A stretch of DNA of 64,000 nt from JAWKMZ01 sp041391965 (GTDB taxonomy: Bacteria > Bacteroidota > Bacteroidia > Flavobacteriales > Flavobacteriaceae), in assembly GCA_041391965.1 (NCBI GenBank), contig JAWKMZ010000001.1, positions 434,001 to 498,000 of the forward strand. The letters are read 5' to 3'. Below, piece by piece: positions 36,820 through 45,553 of the stretch; the first letter of the stretch is position 1, and each line of letters starts with the position of its first letter. Position numbers and translations under genes: made by a program. The notes beneath the pieces were generated by a model. That model was not told the origin of the DNA and did no database searches. It saw only the letters and a list, made by a program, of their open reading frames with translations.

Positions 36820-36853
36820 CAAAGATACTAATATTTACTTAACGGTAAATATT
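36820..36853 (-). promoter_or_regulatory. mntR-mntH promoter with candidate MntR operator
   Basis: The minus-strand -7 box TATCTTTG occupies 36820-36827. Directly upstream is a perfect inverted repeat with 9-base arms, AATATTTAC (36830-36838) and GTAAATATT (36845-36853), separated by six bases. It covers the -33 region, so a dimeric repressor bound there would block polymerase. Confidence 0.65.
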
Positions 36854-36938
36854 TTTTTAGTCTTGTCTAAAAAAATGAAATATTTAACTATAAAGCATAA
36901 CGCCTTTCAGAACGAATGAGGTTTTGGCATTTGAGACA

Positions 36939-36993
36939 GATACTAAAATAGTAGTATCCAATTAAGAAAACACACTATGTAGATTTCTTAATT
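36939..36993. repeat. Two inverted repeats between mntR and the J-domain gene
   Basis: GATACTA/TAGTATC (36939-36945 and 36952-36958, six-base loop) and AATTAAGAAA/TTTCTTAATT (36960-36969 and 36984-36993, 14-base loop). The second may act as a terminator for the J-domain gene, though it lacks a good T-run. Confidence 0.4.
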
Positions 36994-37021
36994 TAATTTT
37001 TATCTAATTCATTTGCTCCAC

Positions 37022-37798
37022 TTAAAACTTGCGTTCCTTTTGCAACCGCTCATATGCTTCTTGTACTTGTCGGAATTTTTCTTCAGCACCTTTACGATGT
37101 TCTTCACCTAAATGAATCACTTTATCAGGATGGTATTTTTTTGCCATTTTTCGGTAAGCCGCTTTAATTTCATCCACAGTAGCGTCTTTGGTAATGTCCA
37201 GAATTTTATATGCATTATCACTGCTGTTATAAAACATGGCTTTAATGCTTTCAAAATCGCGAGCACTAATTCCTAAATACCCTGAAATAGTAAAAATTTG
37301 CTTTGCCTCATCTTCCGTTACTAACCCATCGGCTTTAGCAATTCCAAATAAAAAATGAAGTAATTGCAAACGTGATGGATGGTCCATCATTTGTTGAATT
37401 TGTTGACATACTTGACGCGTTGGGATGTGTTGCTGATTGATGTTTTTAAACAATTTAAAAGCATTGTTGGCTCTGTCTTTTCCGTACATGCTTACAAATT
37501 GTTGACGTACAAAATCGAGTTCGCGTTGGTCTTGAATGCCATCGGCTTTGATGACTATGGACGCCAAAATGAGTAAACTTACTTCAAAATCGCCCGATTG
37601 GGTTTGAGGTCGTTGTTGTGTTTGTGTTCTATTGGTTGTTTGGTGTCTATTTTGTGGATTGCCTTGTCCTAAAAAAGGAGTATTATTACCATCAGCCATG
37701 GTGTCAATAAAACTGCCTATTGCCAATCCGATAATGGCTCCAATTGGCCCACCAACCGACCAACCCAAACCTGCACCTATCCATTTTGAAAAACTCAT
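37022..37798 (-). CDS. DjlA-like TerB/J-domain co-chaperone
   Basis: A 258-residue protein. The N-terminus is glycine-rich and hydrophobic (GAGLGWSVGGPIGAIIGLAIGSF), able to associate with a membrane. A Q/T-rich linker (residues about 45-67) leads to a TerB/DjlA helical domain (about 70-180, KADGIQDQRELDFVRQQF) and a C-terminal J domain (about 197-258) with HPD in MAKKYHPDKVIHL. It should stimulate DnaK ATPase on specific clients. Monocistronic. The domain order matches DjlA-like proteins of Bacteroidota. Confidence 0.92.
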   Translation of the reverse strand: MSFSKWIGAGLGWSVGGPIGAIIGLAIGSFIDTMADGNNTPFLGQGNPQNRHQTTNRTQTQQRPQTQSGDFEVSLLILASIVIKADGIQDQRELDFVRQQFVSMYGKDRANNAFKLFKNINQQHIPTRQVCQQIQQMMDHPSRLQLLHFLFGIAKADGLVTEDEAKQIFTISGYLGISARDFESIKAMFYNSSDNAYKILDITKDATVDEIKAAYRKMAKKYHPDKVIHLGEEHRKGAEEKFRQVQEAYERLQKERKF

Positions 37799-37921
37799 CT
37801 ATGCATTTATTTTTTTGTTAAATCAAATATACTATAGTTAGTTGTTTTTTTAAGGTATTTGTTACCGATTTTAACCATTGAAAACCCAAATAGTACCATT
37901 CAAACTCCTAACTGATAACCG

Positions 37922-37951
37922 TTGACTACCGACTATTTTTGCGTATCTTTG
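37922..37951 (+). promoter_or_regulatory. Consensus promoter of the bacilliredoxin gene
   Basis: TTG at 37922-37924, a 19-base spacer and TATCTTTG at 37944-37951, ending 32 bases before the ATG. It is the best complete -33/-7 pair in the window. Confidence 0.75.
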
Positions 37952-37983
37952 CAGTCTGAATAATAATTTAAAAAATAAGATAT

Positions 37984-38394
37984 ATGTATCCAGCAGAATT
38001 AGTAAAACCAATGCGTGAAGATTTGACCAAAGTTGGTTTTGAAGAATTACATACTGCCGAAGCTGTGGATGCTGCTTTAGCAAAAGAAGGAACCACTTTA
38101 ATAGTTGTGAACTCAGTTTGTGGTTGTGCAGCTGCCAATGCACGTCCAGGAGCGCGATTAAGTTTGCAAAACGCTAAACGTCCTGACCATATTGTCACTG
38201 TGTTTGCAGGTGTTGATAAAGAAGCGGTTGATCAAGCACGTCAGCATATGGTACCATTTCCTCCAAGTTCGCCCTGTATGGCTTTGTTTAAAGATGGTGA
38301 ATTGGTGCACATGTTAGAGCGTCATCATATTGAAGGTCGTCCTGCCGAATTGATTGCAGAAAACCTTGTAGATGCTTTTAATGAGTATTGCTAA
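37984..38394 (+). CDS. BrxA/BrxB-type bacilliredoxin
   Basis: A 136-residue thioredoxin-like protein of the YphP/YqiW (DUF1094) family. It carries the diagnostic CGC active site at residues 46-48 in NSVCGCAAANARPG, and the family start MYPAELVKPMREDL. In Firmicutes these proteins remove bacillithiol from oxidised proteins; many Bacteroidota also make bacillithiol, but no synthesis gene is in this window. Monocistronic with its own consensus promoter and terminator. Confidence 0.93.
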   Translation: MYPAELVKPMREDLTKVGFEELHTAEAVDAALAKEGTTLIVVNSVCGCAAANARPGARLSLQNAKRPDHIVTVFAGVDKEAVDQARQHMVPFPPSSPCMALFKDGELVHMLERHHIEGRPAELIAENLVDAFNEYC

Positions 38395-38434
38395 AAGGAA
38401 GGCTGAAGTTGGAAGACCAAAGTCCATAAAAATT

Positions 38435-38463
38435 AAAAACCACGATTATGTCGTGGTTTTTTT
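38435..38463 (+). terminator. Terminator after the bacilliredoxin gene
   Basis: AAAAACCACGA pairs with TCGTGGTTTTT around a five-base loop, followed by more T residues. Confidence 0.9.
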
Positions 38464-38495
38464 GTCCTTAAGTACCATTCAACTAATTTTGTAAT

Positions 38496-39233
38496 ATGAT
38501 AAAATTATTAGCTTACCCATTAACCGTTATTTACCTTCTTTTTTTTGGGTTAACTCTTATTGTATTTCATCCTATACAATGGTTTTGTTTTAATGTGTTG
38601 GGCTATAAAGCTCATAAAATAAGTGTGGATTGGCTTCAGTTTTTTTTAATGCGTTGTATGAACGTTTTAGGAACTCGTTTTACCTTTAATAATCCTTACA
38701 AAATTGATGCAAATCAACCTTTAATTATTGTTGCCAACCATCAAAGTATGTATGATATTTCGCCTATTATGTGGTATCTACGCAAACACCATCCAAAATT
38801 TATTGCCAAAAAAGAATTAGGCAAAGGCATACCAAGTGTGTCATACAATTTACGTCATGGAGGTTCGGTGTTAATTGACCGCAAAAACCCAAGGCAATCA
38901 TTACCTGCTATTATGAAATTTGGTGAGTATATTGAAGCACATAAGCGTGCAGCTGTTATCTTTCCAGAAGGGACACGAAGCAAAAATGGTATTCCAAAAC
39001 CATTTCAAACCAAAGGCTTAGAAATTTTGTTTAAAAAAATTCCTTCGGCAGTTGTAGTGCCAATCAGTATTAACAATTCTTGGAAAACCTTAAAATATGG
39101 TAAATTTCCAATGGGTTTAGGTGCGCATCTTATTTTTACAGTACATGAACCTATTAAATTAGCTACCTTTGCAAATAAAGAAGCACTTATAAGTCATATT
39201 GAGACTACAATTACTTCAAACATTCATCCCTAA
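38496..39233 (+). CDS. plsC: 1-acyl-sn-glycerol-3-phosphate acyltransferase
   Basis: A 245-residue membrane acyltransferase that converts lysophosphatidate to phosphatidate. The N-terminus is a membrane anchor (YPLTVIYLLFFGLTLIVF). The HX4D catalytic motif is NHQSMYD (His82, Asp87) and the acceptor-binding motif FPEGTRSKNG is near residue 160, followed by VVPISINNS. Length is typical. It is followed directly by an acyl-ACP desaturase on the same strand (10-base gap with the start used here), consistent with a lipid-synthesis pair. Confidence 0.93.
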   Translation: MIKLLAYPLTVIYLLFFGLTLIVFHPIQWFCFNVLGYKAHKISVDWLQFFLMRCMNVLGTRFTFNNPYKIDANQPLIIVANHQSMYDISPIMWYLRKHHPKFIAKKELGKGIPSVSYNLRHGGSVLIDRKNPRQSLPAIMKFGEYIEAHKRAAVIFPEGTRSKNGIPKPFQTKGLEILFKKIPSAVVVPISINNSWKTLKYGKFPMGLGAHLIFTVHEPIKLATFANKEALISHIETTITSNIHP

Positions 39234-39243
39234 ACTCAAGATT

Positions 39244-40233
39244 ATGTCGTTAAAAAATGTACGATTGGAAGTGATGCACCATCTAGAAAAAGACGTCGAA
39301 TCCTTAATAGAAAAATATTTAATTCCTGTTGAAAATATATGGCAACCTACTGATTTTTTGCCAAATTCTGAAAACGAAGGGTTTTTAGAAGCCGTTAAAG
39401 AAATACGTGAACTATCTAAAGAATTACCTTATGATTTTTGGGTGGTTTTAGTTGGTGATATGATTACTGAAGAAGCCTTACCAACTTACGAATCGTGGTT
39501 AATGGACGTGGAAGGTATTGAACAAATGGAACGCAATCCGTGGGCCAAATGGGTACGTCATTGGACTGCCGAAGAAAACCGTCATGGTGATGTCCTCAAT
39601 AAATATTTATACCTGTCAGGACGTGTTAACATGAAAGAAATTGAAAAAACCACACAGTATTTAATTGCAGATGGTTTTGATATAGGTACAGATAGAGACC
39701 CTTATAAAAACTTTTTATACACTAGTTTTCAAGAATTGGCTACTTATATTTCGCATAATCGTGTGGCTAAATTGGCTAAAGCCAAAGGGAATAAGCAATT
39801 ATCTAAAATGTGTAAAATTATTTCGGGTGATGAGATGCGACACCATCATGCTTATTGTGAATTTGTTGAACGTATTTTTGCAGTAGATCCAAACCAAATG
39901 ATGGTGGCGTTTCAAACAATGATGAAACAAAAAATAACAATGCCAGCACATTTTTTAAGAGAATCTGGTGCTAAAATAAGTACGGCCTTTGAACAGTTTA
40001 GTAATACAGCTCAACGTATTGGTGTTTACACTTCTGCAGATTATGTGGACATTCTTGAAAAACTTATTAAACGCTGGGAAATTGCTAATATGACTAACCT
40101 CTCTGACGAAGCAGAAAAAGCAAGAGACTATTTAATGAAATTACCACAGCGTTTAACCCGTTTGGCAGAACGCATGAAAATTCCTGAAAATTCTTATCAA
40201 TTTAAATGGGTAGAACCAGCGGTTTTAAAATAA
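39244..40233 (+). CDS. Acyl-ACP desaturase (ferritin-like diiron)
   Basis: A 329-residue soluble stearoyl-ACP-type desaturase that introduces a double bond into acyl-ACP. Diiron ligands are visible in EEALPTYE, in EENRHGDVL (ExxH) and in GDEMRHHHAY (ExxH). ATG 39244 is preferred: 39199 is in frame but lies inside plsC and adds a non-homologous stretch. The enzyme probably supplies unsaturated fatty acids under aerobic conditions. Neighbouring plsC supports membrane-lipid metabolism. A terminator follows. Confidence 0.92.
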   Translation: MSLKNVRLEVMHHLEKDVESLIEKYLIPVENIWQPTDFLPNSENEGFLEAVKEIRELSKELPYDFWVVLVGDMITEEALPTYESWLMDVEGIEQMERNPWAKWVRHWTAEENRHGDVLNKYLYLSGRVNMKEIEKTTQYLIADGFDIGTDRDPYKNFLYTSFQELATYISHNRVAKLAKAKGNKQLSKMCKIISGDEMRHHHAYCEFVERIFAVDPNQMMVAFQTMMKQKITMPAHFLRESGAKISTAFEQFSNTAQRIGVYTSADYVDILEKLIKRWEIANMTNLSDEAEKARDYLMKLPQRLTRLAERMKIPENSYQFKWVEPAVLK

Positions 40234-40254
40234 TGACAAAACCTATTGTTACAT

Positions 40255-40286
40255 AAAATTCCTTTCAGCATTTGAAAGGAATTTTT
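40255..40286 (+). terminator. Terminator after the desaturase
   Basis: AAAATTCCTTTCA and TGAAAGGAATTTTT form a long stem with a five-base GCATT loop. Confidence 0.85.
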
Positions 40287-40297
40287 ATTTTTATAGT

Positions 40298-40957
40298 ATG
40301 ACAAAAGCTAATGACCAAATATTCAAAACCAAAATTTTTGTAAAAGAACAACTTCAAAATGCTGAAGGTGGCCACGATTGGTTTCACACCCTAAGGGTGT
40401 TTAATAATTCTTTATTAATCTCTAAAGGCGAAAACGTTGATGCTTTTGTTGTAGCACTTGGTGCTTTATTGCATGATATTGCAGATAGTAAATTTCATAA
40501 TGGCGATGAGAGCATTGGTCCTAAAATGGCACGCGAATTTTTATTCAACATTAACGTCGATTCAACAATCATTGAACACGTTGTCAACATTATTGAAAAC
40601 ATCTCTTTTAACAAGTCTTTAGAAAAAGGTAAAAAATTTACCTCTCCTGAATTGGATGTTATTCAAGATGCCGACCGATTGGATGCCCTTGGAGCCATTG
40701 GTATTGCACGTACTTTTAATTATGGTGGTTTTAAAAACAGAACCATTTTTGACCCTTCTATAAAGCCAAATATGAACATGACCAAGGAGGAATACAAAAC
40801 ATCCACAGCACCAACTATTAATCATTTTTATGAAAAATTGTTGTTGTTAAAAAACAAAATGAATACTAAAACTGGGAGACAAATTGCCGAAAAGCGTCAT
40901 CAGTTTATGGAATTGTATTTAGAACAATTTTATGCGGAATGGGATGGAAAACGATAG
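40298..40957 (+). CDS. HD-domain phosphohydrolase
   Basis: A 219-residue metal-dependent hydrolase of the YedJ/YpgQ-like HD family. Metal ligands follow H...HD...D: GGHDWFHTLRV, LGALLHDIADSKFH, and VIQDADRLDALGAIGIART. Members hydrolyse nucleotides or phosphate esters; the substrate here is not known. The following GNAT gene overlaps its end, suggesting coupling. Confidence 0.9.
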   Translation: MTKANDQIFKTKIFVKEQLQNAEGGHDWFHTLRVFNNSLLISKGENVDAFVVALGALLHDIADSKFHNGDESIGPKMAREFLFNINVDSTIIEHVVNIIENISFNKSLEKGKKFTSPELDVIQDADRLDALGAIGIARTFNYGGFKNRTIFDPSIKPNMNMTKEEYKTSTAPTINHFYEKLLLLKNKMNTKTGRQIAEKRHQFMELYLEQFYAEWDGKR

Positions 40958-41408
40958 TATTTCATATACATCTATTGAAGGTTTACCTGATACCATTGTA
41001 ATTTCAAAACTTCTTAAATTATATGCTGTCATTTTTAGCGATGCTGATACTTTGTTTTTTAAACAACGAATTTCAGAACATAAAGATTTATATGCTGTTC
41101 TCGTGTTCAATCAAGATGAATTGATTGGTTTTAAAATAGGTTATCCATATAACGATGTTACATTTTATAGTTGGATTGGAGGCATTCATCCTGATTACAG
41201 AAAACAAGGCATCGCTTCTAAATTAGCGGAATTGCAAGAAGTTTATGCTAAAACGAAAGGTTTTGAAAAGCTGCGGACAAAATCGATGAACACTTATAAA
41301 CCAATGATGATCTTGAATTTGAAAAACGGTTTTGACATCAACAAAATATATACCAATGTTAAAGGGCAGACTAAGATTGTGTTTGAGAAAAATTTGGATA
41401 GATACTGA
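40944..41408 (+). CDS. GNAT-family N-acetyltransferase
   Basis: A 154-residue acetyltransferase from ATG 40944, overlapping the HD gene by 14 bases; an ATG at 40932 adds four residues. The acetyl-CoA loop is YRKQGIASKLAELQE (Q/RxxGxG/A type), preceded by the beta strand WIGGIHPDYR. The C-terminal strand NGFDINKIYTNVKGQTKIVFEK is typical. The substrate is unknown. Confidence 0.88.
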   Translation: MENDSISYTSIEGLPDTIVISKLLKLYAVIFSDADTLFFKQRISEHKDLYAVLVFNQDELIGFKIGYPYNDVTFYSWIGGIHPDYRKQGIASKLAELQEVYAKTKGFEKLRTKSMNTYKPMMILNLKNGFDINKIYTNVKGQTKIVFEKNLDRY

Positions 41409-41470
41409 ATCTGGTTACCTATGACAAGTTTGAACTTTTGTGTTTCTTAACCTTACTCAGAAAGGCAATT

Positions 41471-42544
41471 TTAAAACAACTTCATCTGTCCAACTTTATA
41501 TTCCTCGTGAAGTTCGGTGTTTAACCTTGGCATTCGTTTGCCTTTAAAATATTTCTGTCTTGCCAAATGCACCAAATCGTTTATTTGTTTGGCTATTTGG
41601 CCTTCGCCTCGCATTCTGGTTTTAAACCTGCTGTCGTTTAAAGTGCCTCCATGGCAATTTTCAATTTGATGTAGCACTTTATCAGCTCTGTCTGGTAATG
41701 TTTTTTTAATCCAATCGGTAAAAATTTCGCCAATTGCTCCATTAAGCCTTACAATAGTATGACCAATACTCAAGGCACCAAGCTCTGAAACGGTTTTTGC
41801 CAATGGTAAAATTTCGTGACTGTTGATAGATGGAATTATTGGTGCCAACATCACATTTACTGGAATGCCATTTTCTGACAATATTTTAACGGTTTCTAAA
41901 CGTTTTTTGATAGTTGCGGTTCGTGGCTCTAAAATACGTCGTGTGTCTTCTGAAAGTGAAGTGATTGAAATGTTGATTGCAATTAAATTGTCTTTAGCAA
42001 GTGCTTTTAAAATATCTAAGTCGCGCAAAATCAAAGCATTTTTTGTGATGATAGCCACAGGATGCTTGTATTTTAAAAACACTTCCAAGCATTTTCGAGT
42101 GATTTCAAATTGCTTTTCGGCTGGTTGATAGCAGTCTGTATTGCCAGACATCACAATAGTATGCGTTTTCCAGCTTTTCTTTTTAAGCAGTGTTTCTAAT
42201 AATTTTGGAGCTTCTTTTTTAACCAAAATGCGTCGTTCAAAATCTAAACCAGCACTATAACCCCAAAATTCGTGACTGTTGCGCGCATAACAATAAATAC
42301 AACCATGTTCACAGCCTTGATACATGTTCATAGAATAAGCCATTCCAACATCAGGGCTTTCTACCTTATTGGCAATGGTTTTTGGAAATACCTCAAGATA
42401 TTGGGTTTTATTTTTATCGGCTTCTTCACCTTCAATGGCACAAAATTCTAAGAAATCGTCGCGCATTTGGTGTGTCAACTCAAAGAATCGGTTAGGTGTG
42501 TTAAGTTGTGCTCCACGACCTTTAATGGTAGGATTTGGGTTCAT
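41471..42544 (-). CDS. PA0069-family radical SAM protein
   Basis: A 357-residue radical SAM enzyme. The [4Fe-4S] triad CxxxCxxC is in YQGCEHGCIYCYARNSHEFWG, a pattern shared with SplB-like and PA0069 proteins. The barrel continues through MSGNTDCYQPAEK and NVMLAPIIPSIN. Molecular function is not established for this family as far as I know; a nucleic-acid repair role has been suggested only by the SplB resemblance. Monocistronic. Confidence 0.87.
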   Translation of the reverse strand: MNPNPTIKGRGAQLNTPNRFFELTHQMRDDFLEFCAIEGEEADKNKTQYLEVFPKTIANKVESPDVGMAYSMNMYQGCEHGCIYCYARNSHEFWGYSAGLDFERRILVKKEAPKLLETLLKKKSWKTHTIVMSGNTDCYQPAEKQFEITRKCLEVFLKYKHPVAIITKNALILRDLDILKALAKDNLIAINISITSLSEDTRRILEPRTATIKKRLETVKILSENGIPVNVMLAPIIPSINSHEILPLAKTVSELGALSIGHTIVRLNGAIGEIFTDWIKKTLPDRADKVLHQIENCHGGTLNDSRFKTRMRGEGQIAKQINDLVHLARQKYFKGKRMPRLNTELHEEYKVGQMKLF

Positions 42545-42655
42545 AAAAAATTAACTTAAAGGCAATTTTAGAAAAATATCTCTTTAAAATTAATTCATAA
42601 TGGTTTTTAAAACTGTTAAAAAACTATTGGATTATTAACAAAGTGTGTAGGAATT

Positions 42656-43438
42656 TTATTTCCCAGGAAACTCCGCTTTTCGTTTTTCTAAAAATGCTGT
42701 CGTGCCTTCGGTAAAATCTTCCGTTCCAAAACATTTTCCAAATTGCTTAACTTCCGTTTTATAACCATCAACTCCCTCTTTAAAATTGGCGTTAATTGCT
42801 TTAATAGCGCCTTTAATAGCTACTGAAGAATTTCGCATTATTTTTCCTGCAATTTTTTCGCATAAGGGAATTAAGTCGTCTTGTGTAGTTACATGATTTA
42901 CTAAGCCGTAAGAAAGTGCTTGGTTAGCATCTATCATTCCTGCTGTCATAACCATTTCCATGGCACGACCTTTACCTACTAATTGTGGTAAGCGTTGTGT
43001 ACCTCCATAACCAGGAATAACGCCTAAAGATACTTCTGGCAAGCCCATTTTTGCAGTATCACTGGCAATTCTAAAATGGCAAGCCATTGCTAATTCTAAA
43101 CCGCCACCAAGGGCAAACCCATTAACCGCAGCAATGACTGGAGTTGAAAGGTTTTCAACAAAATCGAACAATAGTTCTTGTCCTTTAGCTGCTAATTTTT
43201 CGCCATTTTTTACATCAAAATCGGCAAATTCACTAATATCTGCTCCAGCTACAAACGCTTTGTCTCCACTTCCTGTAACAATGATAACTTTAGTGTTTTT
43301 GTCTTTATTAGCGTTATCAAAAGCGTCGTGTAATTCTTGTATGGTTGCTTTGTTTAAGGCATTGAGTTTGTTGGGACGATTGATAGTAATGGTTGTAATA
43401 CTATTGTTGAACTCGGCTAAGATATTTTGGTAAGACAT
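42656..43438 (-). CDS. Enoyl-CoA hydratase/isomerase family protein
   Basis: A 260-residue crotonase-fold protein. The oxyanion-hole segments are GDKAFVAGADISEFADF (about 57-73) and VNGFALGGGLELAMACHFRIAS (about 104-125). The catalytic glutamates expected at about 114 and 134 are present in GGGLELAMA and LPEVSLGVIPGYGG. It hydrates trans-2-enoyl-CoA in fatty acid oxidation or a related pathway. No beta-oxidation partners are adjacent. Lies 37 bases downstream of the histidine kinase on the same strand. Confidence 0.9.
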   Translation of the reverse strand: MSYQNILAEFNNSITTITINRPNKLNALNKATIQELHDAFDNANKDKNTKVIIVTGSGDKAFVAGADISEFADFDVKNGEKLAAKGQELLFDFVENLSTPVIAAVNGFALGGGLELAMACHFRIASDTAKMGLPEVSLGVIPGYGGTQRLPQLVGKGRAMEMVMTAGMIDANQALSYGLVNHVTTQDDLIPLCEKIAGKIMRNSSVAIKGAIKAINANFKEGVDGYKTEVKQFGKCFGTEDFTEGTTAFLEKRKAEFPGK

Positions 43439-43475
43439 ATTGAATGTTTAAGATTTCTTTTTTTAGGAATTTGGG

Positions 43476-44927
43476 TTAATCTTTTGGAAACGTGACTGTA
43501 AAAGTGGTTCCTTTTCCTTTTTGAGTTGTAAAGGTAATATTTCCGTCATAAGTTTCCACAATATTTTTTACCATTGCTAAACCTAATCCCATACCACTGG
43601 TTTTGGTGGTAAATTTTGGTTCAAAAATTTTGGTTTGGTTGGCTTCAGAAATTCCTATACCATTATCCGTTACCAATATTTTTACTTTATCAGCATCAGA
43701 AAGGACACTAACCACAACTTTGGGTTCTTGATGGTCAGGTATGGCTTGTATGGCATTTTTGACTAAATTGGTTATCACTCTTATTAATTGTGTACGGTCT
43801 AATTTGGCAATAATTTTTTGTTCATTAGCATGAAATTCAATATAATCTTCGCTAAAAATATCGAGTGCTAATTTTACAATGCTTACCACATTTAAGGTTT
43901 CATTTTGTTGCGCAGGCATTTTGGCAAAATTGGAAAACGCAGATGCAATAGAACTCATCGTATCTATTTGCTGAATTAAAGTTTTGCTGTATTCATCTAC
44001 TTTTTGATGAATTTTAGGGTCTTGAGGGTCAAATTTACGCTGAAAACTTTGTACACTCAAGCGCATTGGTGTGAGTGGGTTTTTAATTTCGTGAGCTACT
44101 TGTTTTGCCATTTCTCGCCATGCTTGTTCACGCTCGCTGGTTGCTAATTTTACAGCACTTTCTTCTAACTCATCAATCATGCTATTATAGGAGTTCACAA
44201 GAGTTGCAATTTCATCGCTTGAAGATTCAACCTCAATGCGTTTGTTTCGTTTTTCTAATCGAGTGGCGTTGATTTTGTCACTAATTGTTTTTAATGATTT
44301 GGTGATGTATTTTGACAAGAAATAGGCAATCATAAAAGCGATGACCAACATAAAGCCATAGGCATAAGCCAAGCGTTCCAAAAACTCATTGAGTTCTTTG
44401 TTTAAGAAATCATCGTCTTCTAAATAAGGCAAATTTAAGATGGCCAAAGGTTTAAATTTTTTGTCTGTAATATAGGTGTAAGCAGATCTATAATTTTGTC
44501 CATTTATCTGAATGTTTTCGACATATCTTCGTTCTGCTGTGTTGGATAAAGCATTCAAAATATCAGCACTTAAACATTTTGATATAGAATCTTGTTGCAT
44601 GCTGGCTTTGGACGATTTTAATAAACCGCCTTCTAAATCGTATAAATTAACACGCATTTGATGAATATCGGCAATTTTGTTGATTTCTTCTCTGAAAATT
44701 AATGGAATTTTTTCTGTCGTTACAGGATAGGTCGTTTCCCTAATTACAAAGTCGATATGACGTTTGATGTTTTCTTCTTTTCGTTCTAATCGCTCTTTGT
44801 GGTAATCATGAGCTTCTTCATTATACTGATAAATGGTAACTGCAGCAATTAAAATGGATGCCAACAGTATTAAAAGTATCATGGCAATAAAGATACGAAC
44901 GCGTAAGGACAGTTTTTTTAGATGCAT
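43476..44927 (-). CDS. Membrane sensor histidine kinase, no adjacent response regulator
   Basis: A 483-residue sensor kinase from ATG 44927 (an earlier in-frame start adds 19 hydrophobic residues). Two membrane helices (VRIFIAMILLILLASILIAAV and YGFMLVIAFMIAYFLS) bracket an extracytoplasmic sensor of about 160 residues, then HAMP, HisKA with the phospho-acceptor in QVAHEIKNPLTPMR, and HATPase_c (N box NLVKNAIQAIP, G1 VTDNGIGIS, G2 GMGLGLAMVKN). It resembles NtrY-type kinases. The partner regulator must be elsewhere. It sits 20 bases after hemJ if the longer start is used, 77 with the start chosen here. Confidence 0.92.
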   Translation of the reverse strand: MHLKKLSLRVRIFIAMILLILLASILIAAVTIYQYNEEAHDYHKERLERKEENIKRHIDFVIRETTYPVTTEKIPLIFREEINKIADIHQMRVNLYDLEGGLLKSSKASMQQDSISKCLSADILNALSNTAERRYVENIQINGQNYRSAYTYITDKKFKPLAILNLPYLEDDDFLNKELNEFLERLAYAYGFMLVIAFMIAYFLSKYITKSLKTISDKINATRLEKRNKRIEVESSSDEIATLVNSYNSMIDELEESAVKLATSEREQAWREMAKQVAHEIKNPLTPMRLSVQSFQRKFDPQDPKIHQKVDEYSKTLIQQIDTMSSIASAFSNFAKMPAQQNETLNVVSIVKLALDIFSEDYIEFHANEQKIIAKLDRTQLIRVITNLVKNAIQAIPDHQEPKVVVSVLSDADKVKILVTDNGIGISEANQTKIFEPKFTTKTSGMGLGLAMVKNIVETYDGNITFTTQKGKGTTFTVTFPKD

Positions 44928-45004
44928 CAGCAAATTATAAGTAGCTAAATATAACAATAATCGAACCAAAAAATTTAGGTTCAATGTGTTTGAAATTTCT
45001 GATT

Positions 45005-45553
45005 TTAAGTATGGTTTTTTTTCTCTCTTATATTTTTATAAATTTTGAAACCCAACATCAAAAGTACACCAAGGACAATGATACCAACAACTCCAAACAT
45101 CCAATTGATGGCATTTTTTAAGATGACCAAAAACACAATTGCAAACAGAATAAACGTTGCACCTTCATTCCAAAGACGCATAAAATTAGAGGTTTTTGTA
45201 ACTTCATCACGTTGTAATTGGTTGTAAAATTGATGGGTTTTTAGGTGATAGATTATCAAAAATACTACAAAGGTCAATTTAACGTGCATCCATGATTGTT
45301 GTAACCAAGATGGTTGAAGTATCAATAACCAAACCGCAAAAATGATGGCCAAAATGGCAGATGGCCAGGTAATGATAGTCCACAAGCGTTTTGCCATTAG
45401 TTTGAGTTGTTTGCCAAGAATTTCTTTGTCTGGAGAGGGTTTTTGTGAAGCTTCAATTTGGTACACAAATAAACGCGGAATATAGAACAAACCTGCAAAC
45501 CAGGTAATCACAAAAATGAGGTGTAAGGATTTGATATAGTTGTAGTATTCCAT
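45005..45553 (-). CDS. hemJ: HemJ protoporphyrinogen IX oxidase
   Basis: A 182-residue membrane protein of the HemJ/UPF0093 family, which oxidises protoporphyrinogen IX to protoporphyrin IX. The N-terminal helix carries the conserved His in SLHLIFVITWFAGLFYIPRL, later helices carry WMHVKL and the family WNE in FMRLWNEGATF. Four to five membrane helices are evident. It overlaps the BNR gene stop by a base and is on the leftward arm with hemH, supporting a heme role. It explains why no hemG or hemY is seen here. A CopD-like protein is the less likely alternative. Confidence 0.88.
   Translation of the reverse strand: MEYYNYIKSLHLIFVITWFAGLFYIPRLFVYQIEASQKPSPDKEILGKQLKLMAKRLWTIITWPSAILAIIFAVWLLILQPSWLQQSWMHVKLTFVVFLIIYHLKTHQFYNQLQRDEVTKTSNFMRLWNEGATFILFAIVFLVILKNAINWMFGVVGIIVLGVLLMLGFKIYKNIREKKNHT

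Noticed and set aside
38484..38491. TAATTTTG as the promoter of plsC
   Set aside because: It matches the -7 consensus but ends only 4 bases before the ATG, so transcription would begin within the coding region.
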